Below are positions 46,570-58,905 of a DNA stretch of 64,000 bases, piece after piece. Both the position numbers and the translations under genes were made by a program. Origin of the DNA: Xenopus tropicalis (taxonomy: Eukaryota > Chordata > Amphibia > Anura > Pipidae); NCBI RefSeq assembly GCF_000004195.4, contig NC_030683.2:82228910-82292909 (forward strand). The letters are read 5' to 3'. Below the pieces are notes generated by a model. The model saw only the letters and a program-made list of their open reading frames with translations, was not told where the DNA came from and did not search any database. Every line of letters starts with the position of its first letter. Within the stretch, counting starts at the first letter, position 1.

Positions 46570-48339
46570 TTTATAGCCGGAAGCCACGGTTTTAAGGAAT
46601 ACTCACTCCAAGTTAACTTTACTATAGACTCTATTTTTGATAGCACAACTGATTTTTTCTTTTTGCATTACATCTAAAAGACATTGCTCTTGAAAGTATC
46701 TACTACCTAAGGGATAATTAACACATCAGTGGTGACCCGTTAACGCACTTTCGCAGGCACAGTTTTAAAGTTAATGTTTTTAAGGTGTCGGCAGGACCTC
46801 CAAATAAGTGAATTATTAATTTACTACACTTAGAGGGTGCAGCTTTCCTCTCTGTTTCTTTTCTATTATGCGCTTCTTCCAGCATTTTGTGTTTTTTGGA
46901 CTTTGCATCTGAGTGTAATAATAACATTGCCCTGCATTAACTCCAAGCTGGTTTGTTATCTTTTCACAGAAATAAAGTTACACATTTCTTGAGCTGAGAA
47001 AATACCCTTTTTTATTTTTATTATTAGTCTTTGGGCAGGTGAGTGGGTGCAATCCTGAACAACATGACTGGAGATGCCTCAAATCCAACCAGAACAGAAT
47101 GAGTCCCAACAGAAAAACAGTGCCTCCTGGGCCCTTCCATAAACCCAACCTGTCTGCTAACAAACAAATACAGTTCCCCAAGCCAATTCACTGGAGACCA
47201 GAAAGAAACACCCATGTTTAAAAGCCTAAATTTCTACCAAAATGGAAACAGCAAGTGATTAAACATGGAAGAGAGGACAAATATCTCAAACAGGAGTGAG
47301 TGAAGGAGCAAAAAAGACTTGAGTGGAGCAGTGTGGACCAGGAAGAAGGACAGACTGGAGTGGGATGAAGAAGGTGAGAATGAAAAACATACTGAAATGG
47401 GCTGTATGGAGCTTGTGAATAAGCAGAACAGGCTGGAGTGGGATGGATTGAACAAAGAGGCAGATCCAACTAGAGTGGGAAGCAAAGGGTGAGGAGGTAG
47501 ACTGAAGCAGAGAGGCAGGGATGGTAACTAGACCAATGCAGGACTAGGTAGGTGTCAGAAGATGCAAGAACCACGGGCCATTCTTAGTACTCAAGAAATG
47601 ATGCTCAGGGCAGAGGGTTTAAATAGGGCACACCCAGTTCAAATTGACTTGCGCTAGCCAATAAGGCAGCTAGAAAGTAGTAGACTCAATGAGCAAGGCA
47701 ACTGATAGGACCAAATTCAGCAGTAACTCAAGTATTATTTACTGCAGCCATTTGTATGGTTAAGTGTAATATAAGTATATTTATAGCAGCAGCATGATAG
47801 CTGTTTGTTCCTCCCACAAATAAACTGTATGAATAACAATGGCATGGTTACGTATGTTGCTTCTTGGAAGAAATTTTGCTTATAGCAGTACTGAGTTTCT
47901 GGGTGACTCTATCCTATGAGCACTAGTGCTGACATATTTCATATCATCATTCCACTGTTTTAAAGCTTTCAAAAGTTGTATGTTTTGTGACATGATTTTT
48001 ACACAATAAAACTAAAACCCTTCCCTTCTGCCACTGTAGCCTGTTAGGCTTTCAGATAAGCAGCAGCTTGTAATACCGAATATTTTTATAGGACTGCTAA
48101 TTTGTTTTGTTTGTGCTTATATAAACCAGCAAATAGATTTGTAGGAGTAGGTCTATAGATCAGTAATATGTGGCTTTGCTTTCAGTTTTAGATTTTGCTC
48201 TGTTTAGTGCAAGAAATAACAAAATACATAGATATTTCCTAATTAAACCAAAAAGCAAACCCAAGCCCTATTACCGAACCAATGCTGGAAAATGGGGTAT
48301 ACTGTCTTTTTAAAATTAATTTTAGCAATAAGTGAACCT
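46570..48339. other. Intergenic DNA, no gene seen
   Basis: Positions 47270-47520 are purine-rich with recurring GACTGGAGTGGGATG / GGCTGGAGTGGGATG words, an imperfect repeat of unknown origin. No gene. Confidence 0.4.
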
Positions 48340-48788
48340 GTCCCATTTTCTCGAAACTACTTTTTGCGACAATTTTGTACTTTGCGACAAAATTTGTGCG
48401 AAGAAATCGTATTATTGCGCCGAGTACGAAAGTTTCGGATTCATTCAAGCTTCAGTATCGTGACTTTCCTTGGGCCAGGTTGAAGCTGCAGAGTGCCATT
48501 TAGTCCTATGAGAGGCTTCCAAAATCATGCACAGAAGGATCAAAGCCGGAATCCAAGATCCAGCTGTTTACGATCGTTAAATACGAAAATTTCTTGATTT
48601 TCGGATCGCCAATACGATATTATCGTGACTAAACCGCTCAGCGTGCTCATAAATAATGCAAACAACATATTAACGCAAGTATCCTTTTAGTCAATTGTGC
48701 GTTAAGTCGCGAAAAATAAGAAGTGATACATTTTTTAACGCTTGCTATAAATAGCGCTTGTTTTATCGCACTTTAGTGAATCAACCCT
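48340..48788. mobile_element. TTA-type MITE relative, copy 2 (inverted, mosaic)
   Basis: The middle (GATTCATTCAAGCTTCAGTA, AGCTGCAGAGTGCCATTTAG) is the reverse complement of the core of the copy at 8764. The right end TTTAGTGAATCAACCCTTA differs, so this may be a composite or a related subfamily. Limits are approximate. Confidence 0.65.
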
Positions 48789-48979
48789 TATGTTCTTTAT
48801 CTTTCTTGGATTATAATGGCTACCATAGCACAACCTTTTTGCTTTTATACGAAAAAGAAAGAACTATAAATACAATATATATACATTTATCAGTATCTTT
48901 GGTCTACTAAGTTGTGTGACACTCTCTAGCTAGTGTCTGGGCAAATGATGTGCTCTGCATTCTTGTAGTAATGACTTTA

Positions 48980-49460
48980 ATAGTACAGGTATAGTGACAT
49001 ATTTACCCATGCTTGAAAGTGGAAAGTGGAAAGTTTGATGAGATTTTCAGGTATTTCATCAAAACCACCAAATTTGGGAAAGCACTCCTAAGTTTGGAGT
49101 AAAAAGACTCCAAAATGCTGTAAATGTATTGAATTTTCAGTAGCTAAAGAAATCTCCAGGGCAATTTATATGCACTAACTTCCTTTTGGGGATTCTAAAT
49201 GCCAGATATATTAGTTATCCTATGCACAATGTGCATCAAACTGTTCAGTGGACCCTTGGCTTTCATATTTAGGATGTGTTTTGTTGGTACCTAATGTTAT
49301 GTGGGAGATAAGGTGAGTGAAAGTGGAAGCTTTGACAAGATTTTCAGGTATTTCATCAAAACTGCCAATTATGGGAAAGCATTGCCACTCTGTAGTTTGG
49401 AGTAGAAAGACATGGGTTCCCATTTTGAATTTACCAGAATGTATACTTTCCAAAAATAAA
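48980..49460. repeat. Local duplication of a dispersed repeat
   Basis: Two copies about 300 bp apart: AGATTTTCAGGTATTTCATC occurs at about 49040 and again at about 49337, with similar flanks (AGTTTGGAGTA, GGGAAAGCA). The second copy continues into the segment shared with 25.6 kb in inverse orientation. Confidence 0.75.
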
Positions 49461-51999
49461 TATCATTATTTGATAATAATTTCTGCTCCAGACCTCTCTC
49501 ATGTCACAACTCACCGAAAACCAACCTTTATCTCCTATCACTAGTCTGTCATAAGGCCCTGTGTACCCAAACCTACCTGTACCAGAAGCCTCAATGCTCC
49601 AGCTTTTTCTTTCACCCAACCTCCAACATTCCATTCGCTCATAGTGCATAACTTCAAAAGCCTGGCCTATTACCCCAAATTCACTTTTGTACTTTGTAAG
49701 CTTGTGATTCCAAGACCCCATGCTCTCTTGAATTATTTTCTTGTGCTTCCTTTTGGGCCCAATGATTAGTGATGGATTGAGCTACTCCAGAGGCCTAGCT
49801 CTGCATTTGTGATTGGCTCCTTTGCTTTGGTAGAAGTAGTCAGTAATTCAGGAACACTTTTCCTAGGGCACTCTACCCCAACAAGACCAAAACTTCCCAG
49901 ATAGCTTATATGAAGCTCTTCACAGTGGTTGAACTTCTGCAGTGCCACAAATTGTGCCCTAAACGCCACCCCGCTCCTCAACCCCTCTCGTTAATTTGTG
50001 CCTGACTTAGGCTGGCAACTGTAGTTTTTTTCACAATAATTTTTTTTCTAAATAAAAACTGTATTTAGAAAATTTAAATTTGGGTAATTTTTTTCTACAA
50101 CAATAAACCTCACAAATTAAAAAATATTAATGTTGACTTATTTATTAGAAGTTCCCAATACAAAAAGCACAAACAAATAAAAATGGGGAACGGATAAGAA
50201 TATGAAAACTTATGAAATCCTAATTTTTGAAAAAAATTTTGTGCTGACCCTGCCAGCTTTTAGATGGTGTAGATTTGAATTAGTGATTTGCATGGTTTTT
50301 ACACAATAAATTTGAAAAACGTGTATTTGTGAGTAGTTGTTTAAATATATAATTTTTAGCGCTAAAAAATATGATTCCAAAAAATGTATAAAAGTATTAA
50401 CACTGGTAAATGGGCCCCCTAGATTGCCACATATTTATGGCATTTCTCTTTATTCTCTATATAAAACACAGGGAGCAGGGGATGTCAAGTTACTGACTCT
50501 GGAGTGCTATACTACAACATATAACTATATCTATAAATGTTTACATACTAAAAGCTAATTTAAAAGTGAACTACCCCTTTAATAATTCAGTTACCCAAAT
50601 ATAAGCAGAAAATATGTTTTAATAATCTTCCAAAATTCAATGCTAAAACCTCTGAAACTATATCAGCAATTTATATACTTACTTTAGCTATGCAAAATAT
50701 TTTGAGTTTTGGATTAAGTGAGAATGTTTATTAGTTTTATATAGTCCTTTTTGGTGTTTTTTAAAATGAATCACATGGGGTGTATGCTAAAGAGAGGATA
50801 GTAAGCAGTAGGGGCTGGGAAAATTAAGGAAGAAACAGTATCTGACAATTGAGAGGGAGAGTGAAGGTGGAAGACAAGGCAAGGAGAGTGACTGAGAAAA
50901 ACACAAGACAATGTGGCAATCTGGGGTGAATAAACAAAAATGATCAGGGCCAATCCTTTGTGGAGAGTACAGATCCTTCAGGCTAGTACTTTTCCAAATG
51001 TCAGCAAGTCATGTCTTTAACTGAGCATATACCATCATTATTGGGTGGGTAATTGCTGTGTCAGTTGTTTAGTTTACATTACTAGGGAGTTCATATCAGG
51101 AAGACTTACAAAGTATTGCTAGATACCTCTATTAACCTGCTAAGTATATGAAAGAGGAAGATAAAAAAGAGCACCAGGTGGGAGCTATAATTATTTAACA
51201 ACATATCTATAAGACAAAACAAAAAGCATAAACATTATAACAAAGATGCAACTACACAATGCCACAATGTGCTTGTCTCCACAATGGCTCACCTCCTAAT
51301 TACCTATCCCTGCTTCCTCCTCTTGTTTAATTACTCCACTTACCCTGTTCTATGCTCGTCTTTATTTGATCATAAACATCTTTTTTTCTATTCACCTTTA
51401 TAAACCAATATGGGCTGTAATAGCATGCTGTAGAAATAATTGTGATTTTTTTAAGCTCTATTAAAAATATCATGTCAGAATTCACTACTGTTTTTTGTTT
51501 ATTAAACACAAACTTTCTATGTCTTTGTGCCTTTTCTTGCATATTTTTTGTATGTATTGCATAAAGGACAGTCTTAATTATAGAAAATAGTATATTGCTG
51601 CTGTTTTATTTTCCAAATCAATCAAATAAAAAATGGCTTCAGTTTTGCCCCACATGCACCTGCCAGAAGCAATATAATGTCAGTGGACAGCTTGTGGGTG
51701 GCGTAAGAGGCAACTCGTACATGTGCACTTGTAATAAGGAAAGGGAAATTAAGAATGTGCTTAATGTGGCAACCCAGACCACAGACTTCATGCTGGTGGG
51801 GGCACAGATTGCAACCCTTGCCTTGTAGGCCAGAGCTCCTTGGCCTGACTGTACAAAGCATTAAGAACATATTTCTGTAATCCAAAGACATAGAGCAAGC
51901 AGTAGGGGATCCTTTTCTTAAATTCTTTTAATTTATCAATACAATTAATTACCTGTAATCAATTACTGAATAAACATATGAATTCCGAGTACAATTTGC
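49461..51999. other. Intergenic DNA with a MITE end
   Basis: AAAAGTGAACTACCCCTTTAA ending at 50582 is a TTAAAGG-type MITE terminus on the minus strand, belonging to the same common Xenopus family as 19140. No gene seen. Confidence 0.45.
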
Positions 52000-52431
52000 A
52001 AAAATTCACTTTAAATACGAAAATTTATGATGTGCGTTAATTTTTGTGAAAAGTCGCGTCATGCTTGGACGAAAATATTGTGGTACGATCCGAAAGTTAC
52101 GCAATTTTCGTATCTGAATGATCGTAGATGGCGCGAAAACCTTTCTGTCTTTGAACCTTTAGTACATGATTTTGGAAGCCTCCCATAGGACTCAATGGCA
52201 CTCTGCAGCTCCAACCTAGCTCAAGGAAAGTCACAATACCAAAGCTTAAATGAATCCGAAACTTTTGTACTTGTTGTGACAAATATGATTTTGTTGCACA
52301 AATTGTTGCAAAATCCGAAAATGTTGTGCAAATTAACGAAAATATTGCAGAAAATAGGCAAAAGCTGTAAACTTTAGAAAAAATACAAATTTTTTGTAAT
52401 CGGACCTGTCGTACTTTAATGAATGTGCCCC
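52000..52431. mobile_element. TTA-type MITE relative, copy 3 (left end lost)
   Basis: Contains CATAGGACTCAATGGCACTC and GCAGCTCCAACCTAGCTCAA as in the copy at 8764, and ends ATGAATGTGCCCC. The left terminus is missing or diverged. Confidence 0.75.
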
Positions 52432-54499
52432 TATGTTTATTAATAAAAAAAAATATCACGTTTGCATAATAACAAGTGAAATTTTAGCACACCTGTTCAT
52501 TTCTAGGAATTTTCAGATCCATAAAAAAGATTCAGGCCATAAGATAATATGGTTGTCTTAAAAAATCTTTTTTTTATAATGATTAAGTTTTATTGTTCTA
52601 ACTAACAAAGTTCAGCATTTTACTTCTTTGGTGACATTCTGAAGGTCCAAAATTCAAAAGAAATGTTAAGAGAGTGGCTGACAAAGCAAAGGTAATCTGC
52701 ACTTGGCAATAAATCACATATGACGTTGCTCATTAGCTGTGTTAAGGAAAAAAATTGAAAGGAAAATGTAATCTTTCCTATTTTTTATTTATATTCCGAT
52801 TATAAGCAAGAACGAACAAGCCTTTGCTCCAAAACATTACATTGATTAGATATTTTGAATATATAGGAAAAAATACACAATATAAAATATGGACGGCAAA
52901 AGTTTTCGACTAAGATCTGAAGTTGGTGGATTTTTGCAGACAAGGTATTGGATAAACAGAGAGAGGTCTGGGGCTTCATACATTTTGCCCAAAGACCCGC
53001 ATATCACTGCTCCAAAAAAACACAAACGCTACCTTCTTAAATTAGGGCTTGTCGAATATTTCGCTGGTAAAACTTGATGGCAATGCTATTGCTAGCTCAT
53101 ATTCACAGAAAAGATAACAGAATAAAGTGCAATTAAGCTCTTCTCCATTTGAATACAACACTGCCCCAGATGCAAATGCAAAAAGTACTCGAGGTCCAAA
53201 ACTTGCCTGAGTGGTAATACACAGAGCACTTGCATCTGGGGCAATGGTTGTGCTCTGCAAGGGTGTTGGCAGCCCCTGACACTCCCTAGACTGCATGTCT
53301 GGCTAAGGTAAAAAAAAAAAACAAAGAGAGAATTAAAAAGAGAGCTGCTTAGCCAAATAACCAGTCTAAACTGCTAATAACTATTAAAAGCAGAAATTAT
53401 GAAAAAAGTGAGGCTTTTTCTGCATTAATTTTCTTGATAAACTTAAATACCCAATCATTGTAGCTTTTTTAGCCAGTGCATTAATGCTGTAGACTTTGGC
53501 CTGAACACGAATATTTCTGTATTGTTGGAACATAAGAATTGCCCGTTGTACTGTTGATCTAATAGACTTCTACAGACAGGATGAAAACACATCGATAACA
53601 GAGGGCACAGACTCCCACATGCTGTCAACTTTAACCTATTTAAATGTGTTTGTACACAACACAGCAAGTTATCATCTCATAAACACATGTAATGTTCCAG
53701 TTCATGCTCCTAATGCAGGCCTGATTAGATTTTAACACTTACTTACACAATGCATCTTCCATACATGTGCTCCATAAGCAGACTTACAGCAGCCACCTTT
53801 GGTTTCATGTCTATTCCAGTTCCTGCCATATATTAATTGCAGAAAAATCTAATGTTCCCACCAATATTGCCAATCATAAAATAAAGTGAAACAAGGAGGG
53901 AGCTAGGCAAGAAAACATCATACAATGCAGGTTGTTACCACAAGAATTTCTGTGTCATAGAGACTGTGCACCTGGATACTAGCAAGCAAGATCTACAACT
54001 AGTTAAATATGAATATTGCTAGGAAGTCTCCAATGAGCAGCACCTGGTGGTTAATGCAGTAGATTTTGAGACATACCGGTATGAGTTTTAATATGAACAG
54101 CACATCTAGAGTCTCACGTGGGACCAAGGAGTATAGAGAAACCATTAGGTCTCTATCAAGGTTTCCTGTTGTGCCAAGTAATGCTAAGCTACACTACTTG
54201 TTGCAGGATAATTGCTTGGAACAAAAACATGAATCACGTGAACCAAGCAGCCTGCAGCCTGTCTCCCTAGTCTATTGGGAAGGCAAGATAGGATGTTTAC
54301 TACAGATCAAGAGTCCAAAACTACAAAAAAATGGTATTGGTGACATGTAGCAGTGCCCTTTGTAGACCTATATGGCCTATGCTATGTAATTATATTAAAG
54401 TATCCATACAAGGTAAGGAATATCCAATCCTTCCCATACCTACCCTATATAGTTATGCAATAAATCACAGGTTGTAACAGACTCAATACATTGTATATA
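52432..54499. other. Intergenic DNA, no gene seen
   Basis: AT-rich with short poly-A/T tracts. The ORFs at 52889 and 54066 have no promoter, splice context or family resemblance. Confidence 0.4.
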
Positions 54500-54705
54500 C
54501 TGTGGACACCAAGGAATAACACAATACAGATTTCTGATCTTTTATCCAGAAATCCATTATTTTGGATGGCAAAGTAATTTCACAAAGTATACTAGTAATA
54601 AATCCTACTTAAATGTTTTAAGTAACCATAAGAATTAGTGCTCAATATTATGGAAACAGCTCAGGGTCAATGTTCTGTATAACAGATCCAATACCTGTAT
54701 TTTTC
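54500..54705. repeat. Decayed copy of the 'TTATCCAGAA' repeat
   Basis: CTTTTATCCAGAAATCCATT and AACAGATCCAATACCTGTAT match in type the repeat cluster that starts at 55437, with much divergence. Confidence 0.5.
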
Positions 54706-55157
54706 TGCATTGAAGCTGCATAGGAAACAGTGACCCCAATCCTCTTCAAATTAAAATGTAAAGAAATGCACTGTACAATAGGTTGCTGCCTAGATACCAG
54801 TTGCATTTATCATATTGAGCAGATGCTGTAGTTCAGACCATGAAGCCCAACTTCCACAACATTCATTCATTGTGAGAACTATTTTAGAAGATGTATAACC
54901 ATTGCCATCTCCAGCCTCAGACCTTAACAACAGAGCCTACATTATAGGAATGACTGAAAATGTTGAAATCTTTGTTGCTGAACAAGATGGGTTAATTCAT
55001 TGTGCCTCCTTGTGGTGATATCACAGCCGTTACCTTAACAGAAATATCTGTCAGCATGTGTGTCTCCCACAAGGTCAGGTGCACTGACGACACTCAGTGA
55101 AGTGCAATTCGCCCACCCCGTACAGAGGGTGTCACCATAAACCTTTTTCAAGCAATC

Positions 55158-55288
55158 TATAAAATGTGAGCAGGGTTTCCACACAGGAATGAGCCTCAGA
55201 GTGACCAAAGGACAACAGGGAAGTACTGTGTTATACGCTATCTGCTGTCAACAACATCAAGGGCAGAATCTCATTTACTATTATATAG
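55158..55288 (+). promoter_or_regulatory. Candidate apoa5 TATA box and untranslated exon 1
   Basis: TATAAAA at 55158-55164, then about 100 bases (start near 55188) ending TTATATAG at 55288 with a strong donor GTAAGT. If spliced to the apoa5 exon 2 acceptor at 58873 the intron would be about 3.6 kb. An AGGTCA half-site (CAAGGTCAGGTGCACTGACG) lies about 85 bp upstream. No nearer TATA-plus-donor pair was noticed. RNA evidence is lacking. Confidence 0.35.
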
Positions 55289-55436
55289 GTAAGTTATTGC
55301 AATACCCATACACTCTTGTACACGACCATCACATCCTCAGGCATACATTATATTGTGTTCAGATTTATCAAAATAGAACATTAATAGACACATTTATATA
55401 ATTATATGCATTATGACATATGGAGTGGGATCTATT

Positions 55437-56290
55437 ACAGGTATGGGACTTGTTATCCAGAATGTTCAGGACCTGGGGTTTTCAGGTTAAGGGGTATTTC
55501 TGTAATTTTGATCTCCATGCCTTAAAAACTGCCAAAAAAATATTTAAACACTTTTTAAACCCAAAATGGTTAAACCCAATAGGATTGTTCTGTCTCCCAG
55601 TACAAAGTACTGTTTTATTATTACAGGTAGGGGACCTGTTATCCAGAATGCCCAGGACCTGGGGTTTTCCGGATAAGGGGTCTTTCCATAATTTGGATCT
55701 CCTACTTTAAGTCTGCTAATAAAATTATTTAAACAGTAATTAAACCCAATAGGATTGTTTTGGCTCCAATAAGGATTAATTATATCTTAGTTGGGATCAA
55801 GTACAAGGTACTGCTTTATTATTACAGAGAAAAAGGAAACCATTTTTAAAAATGTGAATTATTTGATTAAAATGGAGTCTATGGGGGACTGCCTTTACGT
55901 AATTCTGAACTTTCTGGATAATGGGTTTCCAGATAAGGGGTCTGATACATGTACAGAGAGAAACAAAATAATTTTTCAATATTAGAATTATTTGCGTACA
56001 ATGCACTCTATGGGAGGTGGCCTTCCTGTAATTTGAAGCTTTCTGCATAACTGGTTTGCAGATGATAGGTCCCATACTTGCATCTGAAACCCTATTATCA
56101 AGAAAGCTCTAAAATAGGGGACTGCCATTTTCCAAGCAAACAGATCTTATTTTTGAATGATTTCCTTTTTTCTCTGTAATAATAAAACAGTACATTGTAC
56201 TTTGAATTCCATGTTGGTTACAAAACATTTCTATAGTGTTCCACATTATGGAAAGATCTTTTTTCTGGAAAGTCCCAGGTCCAAGAATTT
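55437..56290. repeat. Cluster of a common Xenopus repeat
   Basis: ACTTGTTATCCAGAATG...GACCTGGGGTTTTC occurs at 55450 and again at 55636, followed by TAAACCCAATAGGATTGTT (twice), then inverted counterparts (CTGGATAATGGGTTTCCAGA at 55914, GGAAAGTCCCAGGTCC at 56268). It is a partly tandem, partly inverted array of one family common in Xenopus. Its class is unknown to me. Confidence 0.8.
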
Positions 56291-56839
56291 AAGATAATTA
56301 ATCCCACATCTCTAAAATATTATTAGTTGTTTAACAATATTTCCTTTTAATATTTATTTTGCTTTTTGGCTGCAGATTCTTAAAGTGTTTGGGTGCCACG
56401 GTAAACCCAATTTCCCCTACCTCTAACTAGAGCCAGTTTTATAGACATAGGAATAGGGTACCACAGATAAAGCCTGCTACAGAAGTGATGTATAAAATTC
56501 CTAGGCTTTCTACTGCTGGCAAATATACTGAGTTCAATGTATTATCCCATTTTTGCAAGCGATTCTATCTCCAAAGAAATACTAATTATTACACATACAT
56601 GTGTATAAATCTGAAAAGAATAACTTGCGTTCAAGAAAAACAGCTCTGTTCAGTTATATACACTCACGTCACTGGGCATCTTTTTATTTCCTAGAAAGGC
56701 ATGGTACACCCACTCACAGTCATATCTGCAAACTTATGTAACTGTTCATGTGCACTTTTACACGTACACATTACCTTGCTCATATCTTATCACTGACTCC
56801 CAGGCACATATTACTTGTAGAATTTTGCAGACCATAAAT
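56291..56839. other. Intergenic DNA, no gene seen
   Basis: No coding signal or bounded repeat recognised between the repeat cluster and the hAT MITE at 56840. Confidence 0.4.
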
Positions 56840-57123
56840 CAGTGATTCCAGTGGCTCATGAGCAACATATTGGCCACCACCCCTTTTGATTTTGCTTCCA
56901 GTGGCCTAAAAGTAAGTGTCCATTTTTACATTTCTGGCTTGGAGACAAGCTTTAGAAGCCTAGAGACCATTTTACTCCAAGCAGAGCCTCCTATGGGCTA
57001 GCAGTCCATGTGAGGCTATCACATTTTGGCACCCCCAAAGAACTTTTTTTCATGCTTGTGTGGCTCACCAACACTTTTTATATCTAAGTGTGGCTTACAA
57101 GTTAAAAAGGTTGGGGATCCCTG
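56840..57123 (-). mobile_element. hAT MITE, same family as 19560, inverted
   Basis: Ends CAGTGATTCCAGTGGCTC and AAGGTTGGGGATCCCTG. Flanks CCATAAAT / TCAAAAAT match at 6 of 8 bases, indicating an older insertion. Confidence 0.75.
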
Positions 57124-58071
57124 TCAAAAATAAATACCATACACCTACCTGTAAAATCTCTCGCATACAGGAGTCTGCAAGTACAATATTTGAAGGGTCT
57201 CAAGCCTTTGCTCCTTAGCCACAGAATACAGAAGCCCACAGTGAAAAAGCTCCTTGCAGCAGCAGAGTATGAGCCTATTTAATTCAATTGTTTAATTCAC
57301 TTTTTGTTTGTGATTTTGCCTCTAAACAATAGATGGCAGTAAAACATGTCAGCGGCAAGCCAAATATAACCCCCCACAAGATAAAAATGCCATTCTTTCA
57401 TGTCATAATCACGTGTGAAGCAAGTATATAACTACAATATTTCAAGGATCTAGACACTCTACACGCTCTTCTCACTAAAGCACTTTAACAAACTTTTTCT
57501 GCAGTTACTGGCAACACACAACAAATATTACATAAATAAATACAAATAATGTAATATGTGAAAGATAAACCAGTTGTAATTTTGCCTGTGACCAGCAGAT
57601 AGCAGTCTAAACATATACTTGAGTGCTTATATTTTTTAATTCAGAACTTTTCAGCTTTTGTGAAGTATAGGCCCATTTTTCATAGACTCACATAAGTAAG
57701 ATGGTTTGTTTTCCTTCTTGCTTTTCTTGTCATGTGTGCAATTTAGGCTACGATTTTCAACTACTAATCTATGTTCTTTCGTATTTGCCATTTATTTAGT
57801 ATGTTCTTTCCCAAAAATGCCTGCATGGGCACTATACTGTGCTGCTATATGTATGCATGTCTTTAAGAGGCAGACAGCCTTTACACGAGTAGGGTACATC
57901 ATTTTGCCATTCCTTTTTTAACAATCCTGGTGGAGAAATTAGTCAGCACTCAACCCCTAATTCACTTTCTCTATATCAGTTTCTTGTAAGTTACCCCTTT
58001 TTCTCCTATGTTCCTCGATCCCTACATGGTTTGGCAGTATTTCTTATTCTGAGTCTAAAATCTGACTCTTA
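57124..58071. other. Flank upstream of apoa5, no gene seen
   Basis: AT-rich, no TATA-plus-donor arrangement noticed. It would lie in apoa5 intron 1 if the candidate exon at 55.2 kb is right. Confidence 0.4.
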
Positions 58072-58531
58072 GGGGCTGATTTACTTACCCACGAACGGGT
58101 CGAATGGAGTCCGATTGCGTTTTTTTCGTAATGATCGGTACTTTGCGATTTTTTCGTATGTTTTGCGATTTTTTCGGATTCTTTACGAATTTTTCGGATC
58201 CAATACGATTTTTGCGTAAAAACGCGAGTTTTTCGTATCCATTACGAAAGTTGCGTAAAAAGTTGCCCATTTTGCGTAGCGTTAAAACTTACGCGAAAAG
58301 TTGCGCATTTTTCGCGTAAGTTTTAACGCTACGCAAAATGCGCAACTTTTTACGCAACTTTCGTAATGGATACGAAAAACTCGCGTTTTTACGCAAAAAT
58401 CGTATTGGATCCGAAAAATTCGTACAGAATCCGAAAAAATCGCAAAACATACGAAAAAGTCGCAAAATATTCGTTTTCAAGTCGGAACTTTTCCAATTCG
58501 GGTCGGATTCGTGGGTTAGTAAATCAGCCCC
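58072..58531. mobile_element. Nearly perfect 460-bp palindromic MITE
   Basis: Begins GGGGCTGATTTACTTACCCA and ends GGGTTAGTAAATCAGCCCC, with TTA on both sides. The two halves mirror each other around position 58301 with few mismatches (for example CGTAAAAACGCGAGTTTTTC left, GAAAAACTCGCGTTTTTACG right). Because of this the two strands encode almost identical chance ORFs. Ends and TTA target relate it to the copy at 8764. Confidence 0.9.
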
Positions 58532-58905
58532 TTAGTAAACAGGAGATGCCTGAACCCCATGTAGTCATCCCCTGGAGCAACAATAAATGGATTTTTCCCT
58601 GTGGTGATATTTAACATGTAAGCATTTGTCTTCATTTAAATTAATTTTGTCAACACAATATCCAACAGGCTGTATTGTGTCAACATCCTAGCTAGCATTC
58701 ACATATCTGCATATGAATACATGCAAAGTGAGTTTGCATACCACACAAACTGTAATAAAACTGATTTCCCCAAATTTATACAAAAACATGTGCATTCCTT
58801 ACTTATTTTAAGCACATTTGACAGACTAAAACCTAACCACTTAGTAATTACTTGCTAATTTCAACTGTTTCAGGCCCTGAACATCTTTGTCCATCTAACA
58901 TCAGG

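Noticed and set aside
58085..58614. Nearly identical ORFs on both strands
   Set aside because: They come from the palindromic MITE, which reads the same on both strands.
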